A stretch of 5,208 nucleotides of DNA. It comes from an uncultured Catenibacterium sp. Its GTDB lineage: Bacteria; Bacillota_I; Bacilli_A; Erysipelotrichales; Coprobacillaceae. Shown here piece by piece: positions 1 to 4,579 of the stretch. The position numbers and the translations under genes were made by a program. Where the stretch lies: assembly GCF_900764565.1 (NCBI RefSeq), contig NZ_CAAFOM010000168.1:1-5208 (forward strand), written 5' to 3'. The notes under the pieces are model-generated. The model saw only the letters and a program-made list of their open reading frames with translations. It did no database searches and was not told where the DNA came from. Numbering within the stretch: the stretch's first letter is position 1; each line of letters begins with the position of its first letter.

Positions 1-19
1 CGAGAGGCACACTAGAGTT

Positions 20-47
20 TTGGTGGATTTGAGTTTGATTATATATT
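20..47 (+). promoter_or_regulatory. Possible sigma-A promoter for the lipoprotein operon
   Basis: A -35-like TTGGTG (20-25) and a -10-like TATATT (42-47) are separated by 16 bases and lie just upstream of the first gene. Transcription would start near 53-55, at the foot of the GC-rich hairpin 53-71. The -35 matches the consensus only partly and the region is generally AT-rich, so this is a weak call made from sequence alone. Confidence 0.3.
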
Positions 48-52
48 TGTGT

Positions 53-71
53 CCGCGCAACGAAGGCGCGG
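53..71 (+). promoter_or_regulatory. GC-rich leader hairpin before the lipoprotein gene
   Basis: CCGCGC (53-58) and GCGCGG (66-71) form a perfect six-base-pair stem around a seven-base loop, in otherwise AT-rich DNA. There is no T-tract after it, so it is not a normal intrinsic terminator. It ends a few bases before the Shine-Dalgarno sequence at 78-81. If the promoter at 20-47 is real, the stem lies at the extreme 5' end of the mRNA, where such stems can protect transcripts from decay; that role is inference. Confidence 0.45.
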
Positions 72-77
72 GGAAAT

Positions 78-81
78 GGAG
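78..81 (+). promoter_or_regulatory. Shine-Dalgarno GGAG deciding the lipoprotein start
   Basis: GGAG followed by six A residues gives ideal spacing to the ATG at 88. It rules against the in-frame GTG at 49, which lies before the GC-rich hairpin, and against the ATG at 76, which overlaps this site. A start at 88 also puts the signal peptide's Met-Lys-Lys right at the N terminus. Confidence 0.6.
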
Positions 82-87
82 AAAAAA

Positions 88-624
88 ATGAAGAAACTAT
101 TCGCAATTTTGTTATCGGGCATGATGGTATTTAGTTTAAGTGCATGTATAAATAATAATAGTGAAAAGAAGGATACAGGAAAAACAGATACCACTACACA
201 AACAAAAGAATCGCTTGATGATGCATTCTATAAGGATCTAAAGAAAGCATTAGAAGAGAGATGGAAGATTGAAGAAAAGGATGCTGAACTTACTTCAGAG
301 ATTTATACTCGTAATGTAGATACCGAACTCAAATATCTTAAAAAGTATGAACATAAAGAAGACTCTTTTGAGAATCATGAGATTGGTGATGCAGCTGAAG
401 ATTATGTAGAATCTTTGATTGATGGTAAGAAAATGGCTTATTTGATTGATCAGGATTATACAAGATGGCATAAAGAGTATGAGGATGAAGTGTTTGAGGA
501 TAGTACTGAGGCTCTTTATAAGTTGAATAATATTAAGAAGATTACTTTTGAAAATGAAGAATATCAGAAGATGTTTGATCGTCTTGTGAAATATGGAGAA
601 GAATATAGTAGGAGGGATGATTAA
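88..624 (+). CDS. Small uncharacterised lipoprotein
   Basis: A 178-residue protein that I do not assign to a named family. From the ATG at 88 it begins MKK, followed by a hydrophobic stretch (residues 4-17) and a lipobox Leu-Ser-Ala-Cys with Cys at residue 20. It should therefore be exported, lipid-modified and anchored on the outer face of the membrane. Residues 21-40 are a Ser/Thr/Lys/Asp-rich linker. The rest is a highly charged, mostly helical domain (Glu, Lys and Asp rich), with conserved-looking aromatic positions such as the ALEERWKIEE stretch near residue 53. It resembles the many small helical lipoproteins of low-GC Bacillota whose function is unknown. The GTG-initiated longer form from 49 would bury the signal peptide behind 13 extra residues and is unlikely. 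The stop codon overlaps the next gene's ATG by one base (TAATG), which suggests coupled translation. Confidence 0.8.
   Translation: MKKLFAILLSGMMVFSLSACINNNSEKKDTGKTDTTTQTKESLDDAFYKDLKKALEERWKIEEKDAELTSEIYTRNVDTELKYLKKYEHKEDSFENHEIGDAAEDYVESLIDGKKMAYLIDQDYTRWHKEYEDEVFEDSTEALYKLNNIKKITFENEEYQKMFDRLVKYGEEYSRRDD
610..615 (+). promoter_or_regulatory. Strong Shine-Dalgarno inside the lipoprotein gene
   Basis: A perfect AGGAGG sits in the last codons of the lipoprotein gene, eight bases before the ATG at 624. Together with the TAATG stop/start overlap it supports an operon with coupled translation of the two genes. Confidence 0.75.
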
Positions 625-887
625 TGGATAATATTGTCGTATTGAATGATGAACATGGAAATGAAGTAGAGTTTGAATATCTTGATTTAATTGAACATAA
701 CAATGAAGCATATGTTGTTTTATTGCCTGTAGAAGATGAGGCAGATGAGGTAGTAATCTTAAGGTGTGAAGAGTCAGATGATGATTCTGATGAAGAGAAC
801 TATTGTTCTGTAGATGATCAAGACTTATTGAATGAGATATTTGAAATCTTTAGAGAGAAGAATAAAGATAACTTTGATTTTGATTAA
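624..887 (+). CDS. DUF1292 family protein (YrzB-like)
   Basis: An 87-residue, very acidic protein. Its N-terminal half, with the NEVEFEYLDLIE stretch, the YVVLLPVEDEADEVVIL stretch, and an ending of DLLNEIFEIFRE type, matches the small DUF1292 family (YrzB in Bacillus) by pattern recognition. The fold is predicted as a short beta-sheet followed by a helix. Residues 48-62 form an Asp/Glu/Ser-rich linker that is less typical. It has no signal peptide or membrane segment, so it is cytosolic. The biochemical role of DUF1292 proteins is not established, although they are widespread in Bacillota. The start is secure because of the perfect Shine-Dalgarno eight bases upstream. In many Bacillota DUF1292 genes sit near the Holliday-junction resolvase gene yqgF; here the partner is a lipoprotein gene instead. 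Confidence 0.85.
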   Translation: MDNIVVLNDEHGNEVEFEYLDLIEHNNEAYVVLLPVEDEADEVVILRCEESDDDSDEENYCSVDDQDLLNEIFEIFREKNKDNFDFD

Positions 888-891
888 GAGT

Positions 892-915
892 GAGGGGCAC
901 CGGATGGTGCCCCTT
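892..915 (+). terminator. GC-rich hairpin: weak terminator and/or start-codon-masking stem
   Basis: GGGGCACC (894-901) pairs perfectly with GGTGCCCC (906-913) around the loop GGAT. A-T (893/914) and G-T (892/915) pairs extend the stem. It lies five bases after the DUF1292 stop, the usual place for an intrinsic terminator, but it is followed by TTAAATT rather than a good T-run, so termination may be partial. The left arm also contains GAGGGG, a possible Shine-Dalgarno, with an in-frame ATG (904) six bases later lying across the loop. When folded the stem would hide both, so it could equally limit translation of the membrane protein gene. Confidence 0.6.
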
Positions 916-924
916 AAATTATTC

Positions 925-1290
925 ATGAAAACTTGGAAATTAGTTTCTGGAATATTATCAATCGTATTAAGCGTATTTGTATTATTCCAATCTGCATTGG
1001 CTGGTGTAGCCAATACAATGTCAGCCAATGGAGAAGCAGGAGGAAGTGCTGGATTATTTGTCGCAATTCTTTTACTTGCTGGTGGTATTGTTTCAATCTG
1101 CGTGAGAAAAAGTGTTAAAAAAGGTGGCAATATTGCATTAGTTGTATTATTTGGTTTAGCTGCTTTATTTGGTTTTACTGGTGCTGGAAGTTATGGTGAT
1201 TTATATATCTGGTCATTCTGGTGTTTAATTAATGCAGTACTTGCAGTTGTTGCGTTAGTTAAAATGAAAAAAAGTCTGAAAACAGCATAA
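925..1290 (+). CDS. Small four-helix integral membrane protein
   Basis: A 121-residue hydrophobic protein with four predicted membrane segments at about residues 5-27, 42-61, 68-88 and 93-112. Short polar loops (NGEAGGS near 35-41, RKSVKKGG near 61-68) separate them, and the C-terminal tail is basic (KMKKSLK). It looks like the uncharacterised DUF4064-like membrane proteins common in gut Bacillota, many of which begin with a Met-Lys-x-Trp-Lys N terminus; that similarity is why 925 is chosen. The problem is that no Shine-Dalgarno precedes 925. The alternative ATG at 904 (adding seven residues, MVPLKLF) has GAGGGG at good spacing, but it is buried in the hairpin 892-915. The open frame from 832 has no ribosome binding site and overlaps DUF1292. 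Function unknown. A good terminator follows directly, so it ends a transcription unit. Confidence 0.75.
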   Translation: MKTWKLVSGILSIVLSVFVLFQSALAGVANTMSANGEAGGSAGLFVAILLLAGGIVSICVRKSVKKGGNIALVVLFGLAALFGFTGAGSYGDLYIWSFWCLINAVLAVVALVKMKKSLKTA

Positions 1291-1292
1291 TG

Positions 1293-1319
1293 AATTCCTC
1301 CTATTAGGAGGATTTTTTT
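1293..1319 (+). terminator. Intrinsic terminator after the membrane protein gene
   Basis: CCTCCT (1297-1302) pairs with AGGAGG (1306-1311) around a three-base loop. The T-A pair 1296/1312 extends it, and a run of seven T (1313-1319) follows. It begins within a few bases of the stop codon at 1288-1290, the expected position. Confidence 0.85.
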
Positions 1320-1538
1320 ATATCTAATAATATTTCTAATTTCATCTGCCACAATATATATATATCTTGTTAATCTCAATCATCTGCATCTTCCCAATAC
1401 ATGTTTTTGTTTATACCAAGAAATATCTCATCCAAAAAATGGGAATAATAAAGGGATATGTATTATAGGTGAAGGTGGTGATAAAAACGAAATATAAATC
1501 ATAAAAGTTTCATATAAATTTAAAGGAGGAATGTAACA
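1320..1538 (+). promoter_or_regulatory. AT-rich intergenic leader, likely promoter of the three-gene unit
   Basis: This gap of about 220 bases contains no convincing gene. It includes an (AT)6 run at 1354-1365. Possible -10 boxes are TATTAT (1461-1466) and TATAAA (1493-1498), each one mismatch from TATAAT, but neither has a good -35 at the right spacing, so the promoter cannot be fixed. The region ends with the strong Shine-Dalgarno AAAGGAGG (1522-1529), nine bases before the ATG at 1539. An ATG-TAA pair at 1531-1536 lies only one base after that site and is too close to be used. No riboswitch-like structure or operator palindrome stands out. Confidence 0.4.
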
Positions 1539-2309
1539 ATGGACACTTTAAAGAAGAATTATAATTCAGAGAACTTCATTCTTCTAGGTAGACCCTATGA
1601 GCAAAAAGAAACTATTGAACTTATTGTGAGTATCTATAAAAATAATCATCCAGATTTTTTTGAAGGTGAACGAAACTCATTCATATTTGAACTACGCTAT
1701 ACAGAACCCTTTGAAAAACAATTTACTGAATTAAAACGTCTTCAAGGATTAGCTGCCAAGTACGCTGGACGTAGAAATGAATTTCAAGGTTATATTATTA
1801 TCAATTTAAGCAGTTATTTGAATCATTGTGATGATCATTATTTTAAATTAATACTTTATTTTCTCATGGATATGAATGAAACATGGAAGTATATTTTTTT
1901 AATCGATAACAAGAATGAAAAATCAGCCAAAGAATTAGTCAGCAAGGTTCTACAGTTATTTATCATCGACAACATTCCATGCAAAGTAATTGAAGAAAAA
2001 AAAGAAAAAAATATGATAAAAATTGTGCATTCAATATGTGAAGCAAAGAGAATGAGATGTACAGATAGTGTAATATTCTTTTTTATCGATCTATTATGTC
2101 ATCACTTTAGTGAGGAAGCTGTTTCTCAGTTAATCACAATTATTTCATGGAATTCAAATGAATGTGTCAATATGAAATTGATTGATAAATTGGTATCTAA
2201 TCCAAATTCTATGATTCGTTATATGTTAAATAAAAGAGAACTTGATGAACTAAATCAAGTTATCGAATCAAACAAGGAGAAAGAGAAATATGAAGAAACA
2301 CGAAGCTAG
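1539..2309 (+). CDS. Hypothetical protein, first gene of the VirD4-like/ClpP-like unit
   Basis: A 256-residue soluble protein that I do not recognise. It has no signal peptide and no clear membrane helix. The pattern of hydrophobic strands alternating with helices (strand FIFEL near 48-52, strand GYIIINLSSY near 84-93, helix 100-112, strand WKYIFLIDN near 116-124, helix 128-141, strand near 148-153) recalls an AAA+-type alpha/beta core. A largely helical C-terminal part (160-245) follows, ending in a very charged tail (EKEKYEETRS). A Walker A GxxxxGK[ST] is absent, and the strand at 84-93 lacks a Walker B acidic pair. If it is AAA+-like it should not hydrolyse ATP and may be a clamp, adaptor or regulatory subunit; this fold idea is inference. 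The start is secured by AAAGGAGG nine bases upstream. Its last 20 bases overlap the ATPase gene, which implies co-expression and a joint function. Confidence 0.75.
   Translation: MDTLKKNYNSENFILLGRPYEQKETIELIVSIYKNNHPDFFEGERNSFIFELRYTEPFEKQFTELKRLQGLAAKYAGRRNEFQGYIIINLSSYLNHCDDHYFKLILYFLMDMNETWKYIFLIDNKNEKSAKELVSKVLQLFIIDNIPCKVIEEKKEKNMIKIVHSICEAKRMRCTDSVIFFFIDLLCHHFSEEAVSQLITIISWNSNECVNMKLIDKLVSNPNSMIRYMLNKRELDELNQVIESNKEKEKYEETRS
2274..2280 (+). promoter_or_regulatory. Shine-Dalgarno for the VirD4-like ATPase
   Basis: AAGGAGA lies inside the 3' end of the upstream gene, nine bases before the ATG at 2290. It supports that start and shows that the two overlapping genes are read from one transcript. 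Confidence 0.7.
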
Positions 2310-3819
2310 TTATGCTGGTTATGTATATGAAAAGCCTATTGCTTATTGGACACCAAGAAAAGAAATACTAAAACAACTAACTAAAGTAGATTTTAATAAG
2401 AATGAAAAGATAGAAAAAGGCGGTTTACCAATCATTTCTGATGGTAAAACTGCCTATATTGATACTGATGATGGACATACTGCAATCATTGCATCAAGTG
2501 GTATGATGAAGAGTCTTTCTTGTTTTACTCCTCTTATCTATACTCTAAGTCAGGCGAATAGTCCTGAAAATATGATTATAACTGATCCTAAGGGGGAATT
2601 ATATAATCTCACTGCAGGGATGCTTCAAAAGTCAGGGTATAAAGTTTTTTGTATTGATTTTCGTTCTATGGACAAGGATTGCTTTAATATTTTAAAATAT
2701 GCTGCTCAAGTATATCGTTATGGCAACAAAGATAAGGGTTTGTCTTTACTTTCAGACATAGTTAATGTTTTATCCGAAGATGAACGTAAAGTCACAAATG
2801 ACCTCTTTTGGAATGATTCTGCGCGCATGTATATGAATGCGACTGGCGCATTAATGTTTGAATCTTATCCAAAAATAGAGCAGATTAATGTTTTGAACTG
2901 GTCTAATTTTAATATGAAGAATTCTACCAAGAATCTTGATTTATCCTTTTTAAATAAAATGCCTGACAACATAACAAAAAGCTCTCTGAAGCAGATTATT
3001 TCTTCTGCAGATGAGACACTTAGAAGTATTTTGGTTTCAGCTGCTGGTTGTTTTGGGGTTTTTAATCAAAATCCTAAATTATCCAGAATGTTGTCTCATA
3101 ATACGTTTGAATTGTATGATTTATTTAAACCTAAGACTGCTTTATTTATTGTAACTGATGATACAACATCTACAGCTGATCCAATTGTCGGAATCATTAT
3201 AAGTCAAATTCAGAGTTTCTTGATTGATAAGGCTTATCACTCTAAAGATGGTCGCTTAAAAACACGTATGAATTTTGTCTTAGATGAGTTTGCCTCAATA
3301 CCAATTCCAAATATGGATAAAGCATTAGCAACACATCGTAGTAGAAACATTAGATATTACCTTTGTGTACAGAGTTTAGCGCTATTAAATGAAAGATACA
3401 ACAATCCAGAAAAACTTCTTTCTAACTGTACATCTACATTATATCTCGGCTCTACTGAGCTTGAATTACTTAATAATTTGGAAACAAAATTAGGAAACAC
3501 AAATATTACTCCTGATGGTGTAGAAAAGCCATTATGTAGCATTACAGATCTTATGATGCTGAAAAAAGTATGGAATTACAAAGAAGCAATCTATATCAAT
3601 ATTTCAAAAGGAATCAAATATTGTATGATGTTGCCAAGCATTTATATCTACGATGATAAAAAATATGAAGTACCTTCATATGATATCAATCCACCAGAGG
3701 TTGAAATTTATACAGTATATCAATTTACGATGGATGTAGTGACTGGTAATATACCTATTCCTTTTTCAAATGGTCTTGTAATGAAAGATGATACAGCAGT
3801 GATTTTCTTAAAAAAATAA
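2290..3819 (+). CDS. Soluble TraG/VirD4-family P-loop ATPase
   Basis: A 509-residue member of the type IV coupling protein family (T4SS-DNA_transf/TraG), whose classic members pump DNA or protein substrates through a conjugation pore. Family landmarks in order: a degenerate Walker A, ASSGMMKS, at 68-75, with Lys74 and Ser75 kept but the glycine before Lys replaced by Met73; the VirD4 motif TDPKGEL at 98-104; FWNDSARM at 173-180; Walker B with NFVLDEF at 328-334 (Asp332, Glu333); the CVQSLALLNERY sensor-like stretch at 359-370; and SNCTSTLYLGS at 378-388. It lacks the N-terminal transmembrane helices of ordinary coupling proteins and is shorter than most, so it is probably cytosolic. It overlaps the preceding gene by 20 bases. 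No relaxase, VirB4 or other transfer gene is seen here. The stop codon follows directly on a run of seven A. It may serve a conjugative element or be a repurposed motor acting with the ClpP-like peptidase. Confidence 0.85.
   Translation: MKKHEASYAGYVYEKPIAYWTPRKEILKQLTKVDFNKNEKIEKGGLPIISDGKTAYIDTDDGHTAIIASSGMMKSLSCFTPLIYTLSQANSPENMIITDPKGELYNLTAGMLQKSGYKVFCIDFRSMDKDCFNILKYAAQVYRYGNKDKGLSLLSDIVNVLSEDERKVTNDLFWNDSARMYMNATGALMFESYPKIEQINVLNWSNFNMKNSTKNLDLSFLNKMPDNITKSSLKQIISSADETLRSILVSAAGCFGVFNQNPKLSRMLSHNTFELYDLFKPKTALFIVTDDTTSTADPIVGIIISQIQSFLIDKAYHSKDGRLKTRMNFVLDEFASIPIPNMDKALATHRSRNIRYYLCVQSLALLNERYNNPEKLLSNCTSTLYLGSTELELLNNLETKLGNTNITPDGVEKPLCSITDLMMLKKVWNYKEAIYINISKGIKYCMMLPSIYIYDDKKYEVPSYDINPPEVEIYTVYQFTMDVVTGNIPIPFSNGLVMKDDTAVIFLKK
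3810..3816 (+). other. A7 slippery heptamer abutting the ATPase stop codon
   Basis: The last codons read TTA AAA AAA TAA, so the heptamer A-AAA-AAA lies in the phase needed for -1 slippage and the stop codon follows at once. The -1 frame stays open from here to a TGA near 3942, adding about 40 residues and running through the ClpP Shine-Dalgarno and start. A weak AGATA/TATCT stem (3839-3860) lies downstream. Slippage is possible but not shown; the A-run could also mark a recent indel that shortened the protein. Confidence 0.35.
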
Positions 3820-3875
3820 AAATCATAGTAAAACTTAAAGATATTTTTGAAGATGTATCTGATTCGCCAATGGTT

Positions 3876-3883
3876 AAAGGAGG
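3876..3883 (+). promoter_or_regulatory. Shine-Dalgarno for the ClpP-like gene
   Basis: AAAGGAGG is complementary to the 16S rRNA tail and lies eight bases before the ATG at 3892. The same octamer precedes the first gene of the unit at 1522-1529, so both outer genes should be strongly translated. Confidence 0.8.
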
Positions 3884-3891
3884 AATAGAAT

Positions 3892-4470
3892 ATGAAATTA
3901 CCATCAACAAGAATTACTACTTCTACAGGTTATATGGTTTCTGATTGTATATCTGAAGAATTTTCTAGAAGAGTCATCTACATTACAGATGAAATCACAG
4001 ATTCACTCGCAGCAGATATCTGCTGCCAAATGAATCATTTAGCTGCAGTGAGTAATGAAGATATCACTCTTTGGATTATGTCTCCTGGTGGCTCTGTTAC
4101 TGCTGGATTAGCTATTTTAGATACTATGAATAGCGTTGAATGTGATATTAGAACAATTGTAATGGGCCAGGCAGCTTCTATGGCCGCAGTGATTGCATCA
4201 TCTGGCACAAAAGGTAAACGTTACATAGGAACAAATGCCTGGATGATGATTCATCAAGCTCTAGCTGGATTCTCAGGACAGACTACTGATATTTTAAGAT
4301 CTGCACAACACATTGAAGAAATCAATAATAACTTGTATTCAATACTTGCACGAAATTGTGGTGCTAATATTGAAACAATTGCGAAAGATTGTGATAGAGA
4401 TTATCATATGGATGCAAGAAAAGCGATTGTTTATGGTTTAGTAGATCATATATATCAAAGTCTCAGCTAA
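3892..4470 (+). CDS. ClpP-family serine peptidase (accessory paralogue)
   Basis: A 192-residue S14 peptidase of normal ClpP length. Alignment by eye with Escherichia coli ClpP gives the full catalytic triad: Ser96 in MGQAASMA, His121 in WMMIHQ and Asp170 in DCDRDYHM. The oxyanion-region MSPGGSVTAG (63-72), the GTKGKRY stretch (105-111) and the C-terminal AIVYGLVDHI (178-187) are also typical. It should therefore assemble into a barrel and cut peptides in the cytosol once substrates are unfolded. Differences from housekeeping ClpP are a diverged N terminus (residues 1-24, the axial-gate region), IMSPGG instead of the usual INSPGG, and Trp61 where E. coli has Tyr62 in the pocket that receives the unfoldase IGF loop. 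No ClpX, ClpA or ClpC gene is adjacent; the neighbour is a VirD4-like ATPase. It is clearly a ClpP homologue, but probably a specialised one, so the symbol clpP is not given. Confidence 0.9.
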   Translation: MKLPSTRITTSTGYMVSDCISEEFSRRVIYITDEITDSLAADICCQMNHLAAVSNEDITLWIMSPGGSVTAGLAILDTMNSVECDIRTIVMGQAASMAAVIASSGTKGKRYIGTNAWMMIHQALAGFSGQTTDILRSAQHIEEINNNLYSILARNCGANIETIAKDCDRDYHMDARKAIVYGLVDHIYQSLS

Positions 4471-4518
4471 TTAAAATTCATACTAGAAAGATACTTTAGA
4501 TACTTAACATTCAGCAAC

Positions 4519-4564
4519 AAAAAGGTGATTACTTTATCTTGATAGATAAGTCTTCACCTTTTTT
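4519..4564. terminator. Bidirectional intrinsic terminator between convergent genes
   Basis: AAAAAGGTGA (4519-4528) pairs with TCACCTTTTT (4554-4563). After a two-by-two internal loop, the inner arms ACTT/ATCT and AGAT/AAGT close a second stem around the loop TGAT, with one bulged T. The A-run on one side and T-run on the other provide a U-tract in both directions, so it can end both the ClpP-like gene and the convergent CHAT gene. The 48 bases between the ClpP stop and this hairpin hold only a short direct repeat, AGATACTT, at 4489-4496 and 4498-4505. Confidence 0.85.
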
Positions 4565-4579
4565 GATATGTTTCTAACA

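Noticed and set aside
295..711. Minus-strand open frame of 138 codons opposite the lipoprotein and DUF1292 genes.
   Set aside because: It is rich in Ile, Phe and His because it mirrors acidic/Lys-rich plus-strand codons, and it spans two well-supported genes.
825..1130. Minus-strand open frame opposite the membrane protein, and another plus frame at 933-1118.
   Set aside because: Shadows of the four-helix membrane protein; no ribosome binding site and no family features.
1191..1379. Minus-strand 62-codon frame crossing the terminator at 1293-1319.
   Set aside because: It runs through a clear plus-strand terminator and the end of the membrane protein gene, with no convincing ribosome binding site.
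1376..1462. Minus-strand open stretch in the 1320-1538 gap that reads as a protein-like, acidic C terminus (EIFLGINKN then MYWEDADD, stop).
   Set aside because: It has no start codon or ribosome binding site apart from a Met eight codons before the stop, and a stop lies just upstream. It could be a gene remnant but is too short to support.
1432..1497. Plus-strand open stretch ending GEGGDKNEI before the three-gene unit.
   Set aside because: No start codon with a ribosome binding site and no recognisable family; overlapping open frames are expected in such a short gap.
3357..3542. Minus-strand 61-codon frame inside the ATPase gene.
   Set aside because: Complement of the conserved QSLALL to ITPDG part of the VirD4-like protein; a shadow.
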